NCBI RefSeq assembly: GCF_004187715.1
Contig: NZ_QZWF01000008.1
Location: forward strand, 239,460-303,459
DNA from: Streptomyces sp. F001
GTDB lineage: Bacteria; Actinomycetota; Actinomycetes; Streptomycetales; Streptomycetaceae
Direction of reading: 5' to 3'
Length of the DNA: 64,000 nt
The translations under genes and the position numbers were made by a program. The first letter of the stretch is position 1; each line of letters begins with the position of its first letter. Positions 42,222-52,489 of this stretch are shown here, one piece after another. The notes beneath the pieces are model-generated. The model made no database searches and was not told where the DNA came from. It saw only the letters and a list, made by a program, of their open reading frames with translations.

Positions 42222-43372
42222 ATGCCCCAGCACGTACCGCCGCCGCTGCGCACCGAGCTCCCCGGCCGCAGCAGCACCCTTCGGCGCTCCCCCCACCCCC
42301 GCGCCGAATCGTTTTCCTCGCCCATCGGGACCTCGGCAATCCGGCGGCCGGCGGCTCCGAGCTGCTCGTCGACCGGCTGGCCGAGGGCCTGACCCGGCTG
42401 GGCCACCAGGTCACGCTGCTGTGCGGCGGCCCCGCGGCCTATCGGGACTACCGAGTCGTCTCGGCGGGCGGCGCCTACGGCCACTATCTGCGCGCCCGCT
42501 CCGCCTTCGCCCGTCAGGTCGGTGACTGCGACCTGCTGGTCGAGGTGTGCAACGGCATGCCCTACCTCGCGCCCATGTGGCATCGCGGCCCGACGCTGTG
42601 CCTGGTCAACCACGTACACACCGATCTGTGGCAGATGCGCTTCGGCGGTCCGCTCGCCCCCGCCGCCCGCATCGGCCGAAGACTCGAGCACTGGGCGCTG
42701 ACCGGGGCACAGGCCCGCAGCCTGATGGTGGCCGTCTCTGCGTCCACGGCCCACGCGCTGCGCGCGATCGGCGTGGAACGCGAACGCATCCGGGTCGTGC
42801 ACAACGGCGTGGAGGAACCGGGTCCGCGGGCGGACCGCTCGCCCGAGCCGCTGTTCCTGGCGGTGGGCCGGCTCGTCGAGTACAAGCGCATCGACCTGCT
42901 GCTGCGGCTGTGGGAGCGGGTCCGGCCGGTCACCGGCGGCCGGCTGCTGATCGTCGGGGACGGCCCGGAACGCGAGCGGCTGGAGCGGCTCGCGGGCCCG
43001 GACGTGGAGTTCACCGGCCATGTCTCCGACGCCGAGAAGCACCGACTGCTGTGCGCGGCCTGGCTGCTGGTCCATCCCTCGGCGGTGGAGGGCTGGGGCC
43101 TGGTCGTGACCGAGGCGGCCACCCGTGAGACGCCGACGATCGCCTTCGACGTGCCCGGCCTCAGGGACTCGGTGATCGACGGCGAGACCGGCGTCCTCGC
43201 ACACGGCGAGTCGTCCTTCGCCGCCGCCTGGTGCACGCTTGCGCTGTCCGCCCATCGCCGGGAGCTGATGGGCAAGGCGGCCCGTGAACACGCGGCGCGG
43301 TACCGATGGCATCGGACGGTCCGGCAGTTCCGCGCCGTTGCGGCGGAGGCGGTGAGGGGCTGGGAGCCGTGA
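42222..43372 (+). CDS. Glycosyltransferase family 4, frameshifted near its start
   Basis: The ATG at 42222 begins MPQHVPPPLRTELPGRSS, but about 25 codons later the family sequence RIVFLAHRDLGNPAAGGSEL continues in another frame with no start of its own. The shift lies in the C-runs 42289-42300 and needs one extra base. From there it is a GT-B enzyme: donor-site residues near FLAVGRLVEYKRIDLLLRLW and GDGPERERLERLAG, and the acidic motif in HPSAVEGWGLVVTEAA. It probably transfers a sugar to an envelope glycan or lipid. It overlaps the methyltransferase gene (GTGA). The indel may be a sequencing error, since the rest is intact. Confidence 0.75.
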
Positions 43373-44109
43373 CCGGCACCGGCCTCAAGGACCCGTCGAT
43401 ACGCCGGTCCCTCGCCCTCTTCCGCGCCTTCCTCCGCGAGCAGGACGACCCGGAGGCCTGTTACGCGCTGCTCGCCCGGGACGCCGCCGACCAGGTCGAG
43501 GCCTACGACGGTCCCCTCGCCGGCCGCACCGTCGTGGACGTCGGCGGCGGCAGCGGCCACTTCACGGAGGAGTTCCGGCGCCGCGGTGCCGAGGCCTACC
43601 TGTTCGAGCCGGACGTACGCGAGCTGGGCGAGAAGCCGCCCGACGGGACGGTCATCGCGGACGGCTATCTGCTGCCGCTGTACGACGGGGTCGCCGACGT
43701 CACGTTCTCCTCCAACGTCCTGGAGCACGTGGCCGATCCGCAGACGTTCCTCAGCGAGCTGGCGCGGGTCACCCGGCCCGGCGGGCTGATCTACGTGTCG
43801 TTCACCAACTGGCTGTCCCCGTGGGGCGGACACGAGTGGGCGCCCTGGCACTACCTCGGCGCCGAACGGGCCCGCGCCCGCTACCGCCGCCGTACCGGCA
43901 AGGACGCCAAGCACACCCTCGGCGAGAACCTGTTCGCCGTGCACATCGGCCCCACCCTGCGGCAGGTGCGCGCCCGCGACGACGTCACGGTCGTCACGGC
44001 GCGCTCCCGCTACTGGCCGTTCCTCACGGAGGCCGTCGTCAAGGTCCCCGGCCTCCGTGAGCTGGCCACCTGGAACCTCCTCCTCATCCTCCGGCGGTGT
44101 CCCCCATGA
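43369..44109 (+). CDS. SAM-dependent methyltransferase
   Basis: A 246-residue class I methyltransferase. Motif I is VVDVGGGSGHFTEEF near residue 60, the acidic SAM-ribose position is in YLFEPDVREL, and motif IV/post I is FSSNVLEHVADPQTFL, then RPGGLIYVSF. The GTG at 43369 overlaps the previous stop. Its stop overlaps the AftD-like gene (ATGA). Methylation of a sugar or lipid intermediate of the locus is inferred from context. Confidence 0.88.
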   Translation: MTGTGLKDPSIRRSLALFRAFLREQDDPEACYALLARDAADQVEAYDGPLAGRTVVDVGGGSGHFTEEFRRRGAEAYLFEPDVRELGEKPPDGTVIADGYLLPLYDGVADVTFSSNVLEHVADPQTFLSELARVTRPGGLIYVSFTNWLSPWGGHEWAPWHYLGAERARARYRRRTGKDAKHTLGENLFAVHIGPTLRQVRARDDVTVVTARSRYWPFLTEAVVKVPGLRELATWNLLLILRRCPP

Positions 44110-47100
44110 CGACCACGGTCCAGGCCCCTCCTCCGGCAGCCGTCCCCACCACCGCGACCACCGCGGGTCCCCCGGAGGGCCCGCGGTCGCGGCGCTGGCT
44201 GCTGGGGTTCTGGGCCGTGGTCCTCGTGCTGTTCCTGGCCGTGCAGCCGGGCCGGCAGACCTTCGACACCAAGCTCGGGGTGACCGTCGACCCCGGGCAG
44301 TTCCTCGCCGATCTCGGCCAGCTGTGGCACGACCGGGGCGGCTTCGGCGGCATCCAGGACCAGTACGTCGGCTACCTGTGGCCGATGCTGCCGTTCCACT
44401 GGCTGTGCCGCACGGCCGGTCTGCCGGTGTGGCTGGCGGAACGCCTGTGGATGTCGATCATCGTCGCCGTCGCCTTCTGGGGCGCCCTGCGGCTGGCGGA
44501 GCGGCTGCGGATCGGAGGCGGCACGTCCCGGCTGCTCGCGGCAGCGGCGTACGCGCTGTGGCCGGTGTTCACCACCGTCGTCGGCTCGACGTCGGCGGCG
44601 GCGCTGCCCGGCGCGTTCCTGCCGTGGGTGCTGCTGCCGCTGACGAACGAGCGGTACAGCGCACGGGTCGCGGCGATCCGCTCGGCGCTGATCGTCCCGT
44701 TCATGGGGGGTGTGAACGCGGCCTCGACGCTGGCGTCCCTGCTCCCGGTGGGCCTGTACCTGCTGTCCCGCCCGCCCGGCCCACGGCAGCGCAAGCTGAT
44801 CGCCTGGTGGGTGCCGGGCGTACTGGTGGCGACCGCCTGGTGGTGGATCCCGCTGCTGCTGCTCGGCGTGTACGGCGAGAACTTCCTTCCCTACGTGGAG
44901 AGTTCGCAGACCACCACGGCCACCATGTCGGCGACGGAGGCGCTGCGCGGCGCGGGCAACTGGGTGGCTTATCTGCACTTCGGTGAGGCGTGGCTGCCGG
45001 CCGGGTGGGCGGTGGCGTCCTCGGTGGTCGTGATCCTCTGCTCGGCGTGTGCGGCCGGACTGGGCCTGGCCGGGCTGGCGCGCCGGGATCTGCCGGAGCG
45101 GCGGTGGCTGGTGCTGACCGTGCTGACGGCGGCGCTGATCCTGCTCGCCGGCTACGGCGGGGCGTTCGGCGCGCCCTTCCACGACACCGTGCAGGACGGG
45201 CTGAACGGCTGGCTGGCACCCTTCCGGAACATCTACAAGTTCCAGACGGGTCTGGCCCTGGCGCTGGCGCTGGGCCTGGCCCACCTGGTCGCCGTCGCGG
45301 CCGAACCGCGGGGCGCCCGCCCCGTGCCCGGCCGCCGCTTCGCACCGCTGGTCGCGGCGGTGCTGATCCTGCCGGGCCTGCTGTGGCCGTACCTCAACGG
45401 ATCGATCCTCAACCCGGGCTCCTTCCAGGAGCTCCCCAAGTACTGGCAGGCCACGGCCGACTGGCTTCAGAAGTACTCCCCCGACTCGCGCGCCCTGGTC
45501 GTCCCGGCCACCGCGCACGGCATCCACACCTGGGGCTCGACCATCGACCAGCCTCTGGACGTCCTCGCCGACTCCCGCTGGGCCCAGCGCGACTACGTCC
45601 CCTTCGGCACCCCCGGCAACCGGCGCGCGATGGACGCGGTCGAGCAGGCGCTGCTGACCGGCGGCGAAGTGCCGGGCCTGGCGGACTATCTGAGCCGCGC
45701 CGGGATCCACTACGTCGTCGTACGCAACGACCTCGACCCCGACCAGATCGGCGCCGTCCCCACCACGACCGTCAAACGCACCCTGGAGCAGTCCGGCTAC
45801 CAGCGGGTGACCGGCCTCGGCCCGGTCATGACCGGCGGGCGCATCGCCGACGACACCCCACTCCAGGTCGAGGGCCTCTACCCCCGGCAGCGCGCGGTGG
45901 AGATCTACCAGCCGCGCGGTGAGGACGTCCCTGGGCCCGGCCAGGCCACGCTGTACCCGGTCGCCGACACGGCCGTCGTCTCCGGCGGCCCCGAGTCCCT
46001 GCTGCCGCTCGCCGCCGAACTGCGCGGCCGGGCCTCCGTCCTGACCGGCGACAACCACCCCGGGCTCGGCTCCCCGCAGCTCCAGGTCGTCGGCGACGGG
46101 CTGCGCCGCGCGGACACCCGGTTCGGGCTGGTCAACGCCAACACCTCGTACACGTACACCCGGGACGAGCGCAACGCCCCGGACGCCTACCAGGACGCGG
46201 ACGACCCCCCGCACCAGATCCTGCCGGTGACCGGCACCGGCCACCAGACGGTGGCCGAGCTGCGCGGCGCCCGCTCGGTGACGGCGTCCTCGTACGGCAG
46301 CTGGTTCTTCCATCTCTCGCAGTTCGACCCGGTGAACGCCTTCGACGGCAACCCGGACACCGCCTGGACGGAGGGCTCGGACGACACACCGAACGGGCAG
46401 TGGCTGCGCATCGGCTTCACCGAGGACTACGACATGCCGTCGTCGTTCCGGGTCACGCCGCTGCCGCAGGACAGCGTACGGGCGGCGCCGACCCGGGTGC
46501 GGGTGGAGACCGAGCGGGGCTCCGTCACCAGCTTCCTCCAGCCGAACGGCATGGCCCAGCGCATCAAGGCACCGGCGGGCGTGACGAGTTGGATGAAGCT
46601 GACGATCGTCGACTCGGTGGAGCGCCGGGCCGGTCTGCTGGGCGCGGGCTTCGCCGAGATCACCCTGCCGGACGTACAGGTGACCCGGATGCTGCGGCTC
46701 CCGACGGACGCGTCGGAAGCGGCGCCAGGTGAGCTCATCTCCCTGCACCGCACCGCCGACCCCACCGGCACGTCCCCGACCGGCACCGAGGCGGGCCTGC
46801 ACCGCCGCTTCTCGACGACCGCGGCGGGAACGTACGAGGTGAAGGCGAGCGCGCTGCCGATCCCCGGCGAGGAACTCGACCGGCTGCTCTACGAGATCGC
46901 GCCCGACCAGCAGAACCGCATCACCGCAACCGCCGACTCCACAGCACGGCTCGGCACGGGCCTGGCCGCGCGCAACCTCACCGACGGCGACCTGACGACG
47001 GCATGGATCGCGGGCGACCGCCCGACGATCCACCTGCGCTGGCCGGCCAAGCAGCCGGTGAGCGAACTGGTGCTGGCCCCGGCGGGCGGCCTGTCCACCC

Positions 47101-48401
47101 GCCCCACAGAGGTGCACATCAGCTCCCCCGACGGCGCGGCCACCGCCGGCGTCGACGAGAACGGCTGGGTCCGCTTCCCGCCGATCACGACGGACCGCCT
47201 CGACATCACCATCACCGAAACCGCGCCCCTGACCCTCCACAACCCGGTCGTCGACGAGGACCTGCAACTCCCGGTGGGTTTGACGGAGGCGTACCTCCCG
47301 GCCCTCGACCGCTACCGCACCCCGCAGCCGAAGCCCGAACGGACCTTCTCGCTGCCGTGCGGAGAAGGGCCGGTGCTGGCCGTGGACGGGAAGCTGTACC
47401 GGACGAGCGTGCAGGGGACCGTACGGGACCTGACAGAACACCGGCCGGTCGAGGTGTCGGTGTGCCCGTCGGACGGACTGGAACTGTCCCGGGGCACGCA
47501 CCGCGTCGAGGCGGGCGACGCCGGCCCGCTGGTCCTCACCGACGTCACCCTCACCCGCGGCACGGTGACCGAGCCCGTGACCTCCGGCCGTGACCTGGAG
47601 ATACGGGACTGGCTGGGCGACCTGCGCGAGGTGAGCGTCGGCTCGGGCGCGGCCTCGTACCTGACGACGTACGAGAACTTCAACGACGGCTGGCGGGCCA
47701 CGCTGAACGGCGACGAACTCACCCCGGTCCGGCTGGACGGCTGGCAGCAGGGCTGGCGGATCCCGGCCGGGGCGAGCGGCACGGTCAAGCTGACGTACGA
47801 GCCGTCGACGACCTACGAGGCCGGGCTGATCGGCAGCGGGGTGGGCCTCGCCGGACTGCTGGCCCTGGTCCTGTGGCGCCGGCGCGCCCCCAACCCCGAC
47901 CCGCCGCAGCCGGTGCCCGGGGCGCCGGGCCTGTGGCTGGGCACGGCGGCGCTGACGGTGGTCGGCATCGTGATCGCCGGGTGGTTCGCGCTCCTGGTAC
48001 CCGCCCTGGCGGTGCTGGCGTACCGGCGGCACGCCCTGCTCGTCCCGATCGCCTTCGTGGCAATCGCCGGGGCCGGCATCGCGGCGGCGACGGGCGCCGG
48101 GCAGCCGGTGGGGGACGGCACGGGAGCGTTCGGCCCGGCGGCCCAACTGCTCGCCCTGATCGGCCTGTTCGCGGCCCTGGTGAGCGTACGGGAGCGGGGG
48201 GCGCCGGGGACGACGGCGGTGCTGACACCGGCGCCGGGGGCCTCCGAGCCACCGACGCAACCGCTGCCACACCGTCGACGGGGCGAGCACGGGCCGCTCC
48301 CCCAGGGCGGGCCGGTCCCTCAGCCCGACGCCGGGCCGACGGTCTCCGCGCGCGGTCCGGGGAACCCTCAGTCCGGCCAGGGGGGAGAGGAACGCCCATG
48401 A
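44106..48401 (+). CDS. AftD-like alpha-arabinofuranosyltransferase (DUF3367)
   Basis: A 1431-residue membrane glycosyltransferase of the GT-C superfamily. The first ~430 residues contain about eleven helices, starting FWAVVLVLFLAVQPG, with an early acidic loop (TVDPGQFLADLGQLWHDRGG) where the catalytic residue lies. The middle is extracytoplasmic and includes F5/8 type C (discoidin) modules, for example FDGNPDTAWTEGSDD near residue 755. Two or more C-terminal helices follow (LLALVLWRRR, VVGIVIAGWFALLVPALAVL). In mycobacteria AftD adds alpha-1,3-linked arabinofuranose to arabinogalactan and LAM; Streptomyces has no arabinogalactan layer, so the acceptor is a different polyprenyl-linked glycan. 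It is flanked by glycosyltransferase, methyltransferase and acyltransferase-like genes. Confidence 0.88.
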   Translation: MTTTVQAPPPAAVPTTATTAGPPEGPRSRRWLLGFWAVVLVLFLAVQPGRQTFDTKLGVTVDPGQFLADLGQLWHDRGGFGGIQDQYVGYLWPMLPFHWLCRTAGLPVWLAERLWMSIIVAVAFWGALRLAERLRIGGGTSRLLAAAAYALWPVFTTVVGSTSAAALPGAFLPWVLLPLTNERYSARVAAIRSALIVPFMGGVNAASTLASLLPVGLYLLSRPPGPRQRKLIAWWVPGVLVATAWWWIPLLLLGVYGENFLPYVESSQTTTATMSATEALRGAGNWVAYLHFGEAWLPAGWAVASSVVVILCSACAAGLGLAGLARRDLPERRWLVLTVLTAALILLAGYGGAFGAPFHDTVQDGLNGWLAPFRNIYKFQTGLALALALGLAHLVAVAAEPRGARPVPGRRFAPLVAAVLILPGLLWPYLNGSILNPGSFQELPKYWQATADWLQKYSPDSRALVVPATAHGIHTWGSTIDQPLDVLADSRWAQRDYVPFGTPGNRRAMDAVEQALLTGGEVPGLADYLSRAGIHYVVVRNDLDPDQIGAVPTTTVKRTLEQSGYQRVTGLGPVMTGGRIADDTPLQVEGLYPRQRAVEIYQPRGEDVPGPGQATLYPVADTAVVSGGPESLLPLAAELRGRASVLTGDNHPGLGSPQLQVVGDGLRRADTRFGLVNANTSYTYTRDERNAPDAYQDADDPPHQILPVTGTGHQTVAELRGARSVTASSYGSWFFHLSQFDPVNAFDGNPDTAWTEGSDDTPNGQWLRIGFTEDYDMPSSFRVTPLPQDSVRAAPTRVRVETERGSVTSFLQPNGMAQRIKAPAGVTSWMKLTIVDSVERRAGLLGAGFAEITLPDVQVTRMLRLPTDASEAAPGELISLHRTADPTGTSPTGTEAGLHRRFSTTAAGTYEVKASALPIPGEELDRLLYEIAPDQQNRITATADSTARLGTGLAARNLTDGDLTTAWIAGDRPTIHLRWPAKQPVSELVLAPAGGLSTRPTEVHISSPDGAATAGVDENGWVRFPPITTDRLDITITETAPLTLHNPVVDEDLQLPVGLTEAYLPALDRYRTPQPKPERTFSLPCGEGPVLAVDGKLYRTSVQGTVRDLTEHRPVEVSVCPSDGLELSRGTHRVEAGDAGPLVLTDVTLTRGTVTEPVTSGRDLEIRDWLGDLREVSVGSGAASYLTTYENFNDGWRATLNGDELTPVRLDGWQQGWRIPAGASGTVKLTYEPSTTYEAGLIGSGVGLAGLLALVLWRRRAPNPDPPQPVPGAPGLWLGTAALTVVGIVIAGWFALLVPALAVLAYRRHALLVPIAFVAIAGAGIAAATGAGQPVGDGTGAFGPAAQLLALIGLFAALVSVRERGAPGTTAVLTPAPGASEPPTQPLPHRRRGEHGPLPQGGPVPQPDAGPTVSARGPGNPQSGQGGEERP

Positions 48402-49804
48402 CGGCAGTCGAACACCCGGCACGCATCCCGTTCCCGGTCGTGGACGAGGTGGCCCGGCACTGCCTCCAGGACGAGGAACCGGAAACCGTCCACATCGAGG
48501 TCCACCTCCCCGGCCCCCTCGACCCACCCCGCCTGTGCAAGGCGTTCATGGAGGCTCTGCACCGCCATCCCCGCATCCTGATGCGGGAGGCGCCGGGGCG
48601 GTGGTACCGACGGCGCTACGAGTGGGAGCTGACCGGGGAGCCGGACGTGGAGGTGGTGAGCTTTCCGCCACCGACCCGGGATGCGCTACGGGACGCCCGG
48701 ACCCGCGCACTGACGGAGGCACCACCACTGTCCCTGTCGCCACCGATACGCCTTGAAGTGGTCGCGAACGTAGCTGCGGGCAGTCATGCCGACTCAGCTG
48801 CGGGCAGTCGTGCCGCGGGGGCGGCACGGGTGGGCGATGGGGGTCCCCCGCTCGAGCGAAGCCGAGAGTGGGGAGGCACCCCGACGCCGGGCAGCGCACC
48901 CCACCAGGACCCCACCGGCACAGTCCTCTTCCTCACCATCAACCACACCGCCCTGGACGGCCCAGCCTGCCTCCGCGTCCTGGCCACCGCAGCGGAGCTG
49001 TACAGCGGCGTGGACAACTCCCCCCACCGCACCCCCGCTCGCACACCCGAAACCCCCCAGGTCCCCCCGGACACCCCCTCCAACTGGACCCCACCCGCAA
49101 GAGTCGCCCCCGGCACCCCGGACCCCTCCCCCGGCAACGGCATGCTCGTCACGGACCTCCCCCTCCCTCACCGCCCCAAGGACCCCCTACACGGTGAACG
49201 ACCAGCTCATGGTCACCACCGCCCTGACCATCGCCCACTGGAAACCGCGAACACGGCGCCCTCCCCCGCCCCCTGCGCATCACCATGCCGGTGGACGACC
49301 GCCCCCGCGACACGACGATGCCCATCGGCAACGGCACCCGCCTGGTCGAAGTCCCCTTCTCCCCAGACGAGTTGACCCCGGACGACATGGACACCCTGCT
49401 CCGCCGGACGGCAACCCGCACCCGCGCCCTCAAGTCCCTCTCCCGCCCCCAACTCGGCACGGAGCCACCCTGTTGACCGCCCCCTCCTCCCGGTCCCGTG
49501 GCGCGCCGCCCTCACCCGCGGCCTCCGCCGCGCCGCAGCACCCTGGACGTCCACGACACTGCTCAGCAACATCGGCCGCGTCCCGTACCCCCTGGACTTC
49601 GGCGAGGAGGCCGGCCGCGCCCACGCGGTCTGGTTCTCGGCCCCCGCCCGCATGCCCCGCGGCCTCACGGTCACCACCGCATCGACGGCCGGCCGCCTCC
49701 ACCTGGCCCTGCGCTGGTCCCGCACCCTGCTCAGCCACGGTGACGGCGCCCATCTGCGGGACCTGTTCGAGCACTACCTGCACACCACGGAGGTCACCCG
49801 ATGA
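48398..49804 (+). pseudogene. Condensation/acyltransferase-like gene with four indels and repeat insertions
   Basis: The product would be a chloramphenicol-acetyltransferase-fold protein of the condensation or PapA type: FPVVDEVARHCLQDEEPETV at the start and the catalytic motif NHTALDGPA near residue 185 (HxxxDG pattern). The frame changes four times: an extra base in C-run 49183-49187, an extra A at 49242-49244, a missing base near 49454-49460 and a missing C in 49480-49484. After correction it ends HLRDLFEHYLHTTEVTR at 49804 in an ATGA overlap with the next gene. About 40 foreign residues (126-165) come from repeat elements. It is either decayed or heavily mis-sequenced. The family acylates sugars or lipids, fitting the locus. 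Confidence 0.7.
48773..48880. repeat. Repeat cluster inside the condensation-like gene
   Basis: An 18-bp unit (GCTGCGGGCAGTCRTGCC) occurs twice at 48773-48790 and 48797-48814, followed by the hairpin element 48839-48880 beginning GGGGGTCCCCCGCTCGAGCG. The 18-bp unit shares 15 bp with the terminator at 23621-23657. Confidence 0.6.
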
Positions 49805-50519
49805 CCACCACCGCACCCCCGGCAGCCTGCGGGACTTCTACGAGAACCCCGCCGTCCCCGTCGCCTCCGGCACCCCCCGCAGCCTCCGCCAGGCCCGCAT
49901 GCTGGCCGCCGCCCTCGGCACGGACACGGCACAGACCGTCCTCGACATCGGCTGCGGCGACGGCACAGCGGCCGCCACCGCCGCCCCCCTCCTCCCCGGC
50001 CACCGCATCGTCGGCGTCGACTGGTCCCACGACGCCCTGACCCGCGCCCGTACCCGGCTGCCGTACGCGGTGCGCGGCGAACTGACCGCACTGCCCTTCG
50101 GAACGGGCTCCGCCGACGCCGTCCTCTTCAGCGAGGTGATCGAACACCTCGTGGACCCGGACACCGCCCTGGAGGAGATCCGACGCGTCCTGCGCCCGGG
50201 CGGCCATCTGATGCTGTCCACCCCGAACCTGGCCGCCTGGTACAACCGCGCCCTGCTGCTCGCCGGCGTCCAGCCGGTCTTCTCCGAGGTGAGCCTGCGC
50301 GCGGTCCACGGCCGCCCGGGCCGGGAGGTCGTCGGACACCTGCGGCTGTACACCGCCCGCGCGCTACGGGAGTTCGTCGCGGCGGCGGGCTTCGAGGTCG
50401 TACGACTTACCGGAGCGCCCTTCCACGGCGTACCGCGCCCGCTACGACCGCTGGACCGCCTGGCCTGCGCCAGACCACCCCTCGCCTCGATCCTCCTCCT
50501 GCACGCGCGAAGGACATAG
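49801..50519 (+). CDS. SAM-dependent methyltransferase, frameshifted after the start
   Basis: The ATG at 49801 overlaps the previous stop, but the family sequence GSLRDFYENPAVPVASGTPR continues in another frame. A single missing C in the run 49816-49820 explains it. The rest is a ~230-residue class I methyltransferase with LDIGCGDGTAAATAA (motif I), VGVDWSHDALTRAR, AVLFSEVIEHLVDP and RVLRPGGHLMLSTPN. If the indel is real, no start remains in the correct frame. The product probably modifies a glycan or lipid intermediate. EamA transporter gene follows 3 bp later. Confidence 0.75.
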
Positions 50520-50522
50520 GCC

Positions 50523-51443
50523 GTGTGGTGGGGAGTGGCCGCGGCCCTGATGGCGAACGTTCTGTACAGCAGCGGGTTCGTACTGGAGAAGCGGGCGCTG
50601 GCCGCCCTGCCCGAGGTCACGGTCCGCCGCCCCGGCCGCCTGCTGCGCCTGGTACTCGGCAGCCCCCTGTGGATCGGCGGCTCGCTCGCCCTCGCGGCCG
50701 GATTCGCCGCCCAGCTCATCGTCTACCGCACCCTGCCGATCGCCGCCGCCCAGGGCATCTTCGTCTCCGGCCTGGTCCTGCTCGTCCTGCTCTCCGCCCG
50801 GCTGCTGGGCGAGGAGACCAGCGGACGTGAACGGTACGCACTGGCCGCGATCCTCGCCGCGCTCCTGATGGTCGTACTGTCGCTGGACGAGGCCACGGAC
50901 ACGGTCAGCCGGCAAGCCCCCTACGCCCTGGTCCTGCTGCTGTGCGTGCCGTCGCTGGCGTCCGGCGTGTGGCTGTACCGCGCGGCCGAACGCCGGGCCC
51001 TGCGCCGCCACCGGCTGCCGACGACCGGCGTCGAGTACGGGGTGGCGGTGGGCCTGCTCTACGGGGTCAGCTCCCTCGCGATCAAGGGGGTCTCCGGCTA
51101 CTGGACAACGAGTGACCCGGCCGGTGCACTCCTGTCCGTACTGCGCTCCCCGTACCCGTACCTCCTGCTCTTCACCGGTGCGTTCGGCCTGGTCATGTCG
51201 CAGGCCGCGCTGCAACGCTGCCGGGCCTCGCTGATCGTGCCGGTGTGCACGACGGTGACCTGCCTGTACACGGCGGTGCTCGGCACGCTGTCGTTCGGCG
51301 AGGCACTGCCGGACGACCCACTGCGGCTGGCACTGCGGCTGGCGGGCACGGCACTGGCGGTCACGGTGCTGCTGAGCATGCCGAAACACGACACCCGGCC
51401 ACCCCAGCCCTCCATGGTCACCAAGGAGTTGACGCCGCCATGA
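50523..51443 (+). CDS. EamA/DMT-superfamily membrane transporter
   Basis: A 306-residue protein with ten predicted helices arranged as two five-helix repeats. Helix one is WWGVAAALMANVLYSSGFVLEKRA, and the second repeat starts near residue 165 (EYGVAVGLLYGVSSLAIKGV). The family moves small solutes or flips undecaprenyl-linked sugars. Context in a glycan locus suggests flipping or export of a lipid-linked sugar. GTG at 50523; the stop overlaps the next start. Confidence 0.85.
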   Translation: MWWGVAAALMANVLYSSGFVLEKRALAALPEVTVRRPGRLLRLVLGSPLWIGGSLALAAGFAAQLIVYRTLPIAAAQGIFVSGLVLLVLLSARLLGEETSGRERYALAAILAALLMVVLSLDEATDTVSRQAPYALVLLLCVPSLASGVWLYRAAERRALRRHRLPTTGVEYGVAVGLLYGVSSLAIKGVSGYWTTSDPAGALLSVLRSPYPYLLLFTGAFGLVMSQAALQRCRASLIVPVCTTVTCLYTAVLGTLSFGEALPDDPLRLALRLAGTALAVTVLLSMPKHDTRPPQPSMVTKELTPP

Positions 51444-51667
51444 ACCCCGACGACCCGCTGCTGAAGATCCTCGCGTGCCCGCTCGACAAGGGTCCGCTGC
51501 ATCTGCTGCTGCCGGACGAGTCGGTCGCGTCCGCGCAGGCGTTGTACAACCCACGCCTGCACCGCCGTTACCCGATCGTCGACGGCATTCCGCAGCTGCT
51601 GCCGTCCTCCGGGGAGCAGGTCACGGAGGACGAACACGAGGAACTCCTCAAACGGATGGCCCCATGA
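51440..51667 (+). CDS. Trm112/YcaR-like small protein
   Basis: A 75-residue protein with the UPF0434 pattern: LLKILACPLDKGPLHLL, then RRYPIVDGIPQLLP. Only one cysteine of the usual zinc knuckle remains, as in many YcaR members. Trm112-like proteins activate methyltransferases; here it lies between methyltransferase genes (overlapping FkbM by ATGA), so it may be a partner for one of them. Confidence 0.85.
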   Translation: MNPDDPLLKILACPLDKGPLHLLLPDESVASAQALYNPRLHRRYPIVDGIPQLLPSSGEQVTEDEHEELLKRMAP

Positions 51668-52489
51668 CCACCCTCGCGGCTCGCCTCGCCCCCTTCCTCC
51701 CGGCCCGCCTGGTCGCCGCGACCGCCCGCGCGGTGTACCCCCGCTTTGAACCGGAGCTGGCCAGGATCGCCGACTTCTGCCCGCCCGGCTGCGGCACCGC
51801 GGTCGACGTCGGCGGCTGGTACGGCCCGTGGACCCGCCGGCTGAGCGCCCGCTCCCGCCGGGTGGTGACCGTCGAACCGGTCCCGCACCTGGCACGCCTC
51901 CTCTCCTCGACGACCCCGGCGAACGTCCACGTGATCCAGGCGGCCGCCACGGACCGCCCCGGCACGGCCCGCCTCTGGCTCCCCCCGGACGACACCGGCG
52001 ACCGAGGCGTCTCATCCCTCGTCCGCCGGGACATCCACGCCCACGCCGTGGACGTCCGCTGCGTCGCCCTCGACGACCTGGGCCTGAGGGACGTCGATTT
52101 CATCAAGGTCGACGTGGACGGCAGCGAACTGTCGGTCCTGCGCGGCGCGACGGCCCTGCTGGCCCGCGACCGCCCGACCCTGCTGGTGGAACTGGAGACC
52201 CGCATCCAGCCCATCACCCCGGTCCTGACGTACATGTCGCTCCTCGACTACAACGGCTGGGTACTCCCCGGCAGAAACTGGATCCCCCTCTCCGACTTCC
52301 CCCTGGAGTCCCACCAGGCGAGCACCTCCCACGTCGCCTCCCACGGCCTGCTCCGCCGAGTCCTCCCCTGCGCACCCGCCCCGCTACGTCAACTCCGTCC
52401 TCTTCCTCCCGGACGGCCGGCGCCCTGCCGGGCCCCACGTGGGCGACGATGGCTCCCATGCCGCCACGCTCAGAAAAGCCCCCCGCTAG
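51664..52489 (+). CDS. FkbM-family methyltransferase, frameshifted near its C-terminus
   Basis: About 274 residues after correction. Motif I is TAVDVGGWYGPWTRRL, the FkbM signature DFIKVDVDGSELSVLRGA is near residue 142 and LLVELETRIQP follows. At T52369 an apparent extra base shifts the frame; the family tail RYVNSVLFLPDGRRPAG continues in the +1 frame to TAG at 52487-52489. Without correction the frame runs on without similarity. It probably methylates a sugar hydroxyl. The end overlaps the start of the next gene by 32 bp. Confidence 0.8.

Noticed and set aside
44010..48527. A 1505-codon open frame on the minus strand opposite the AftD-like gene
   Set aside because: Low-complexity Arg/Gly/Gln-rich translation typical of the antisense frame of a GC-rich gene; the plus strand encodes a coherent membrane glycosyltransferase.
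48398..49804. Reading the condensation-like gene as part of a nonribosomal peptide synthetase
   Set aside because: No adenylation or carrier domain is nearby and the context is glycan biosynthesis.
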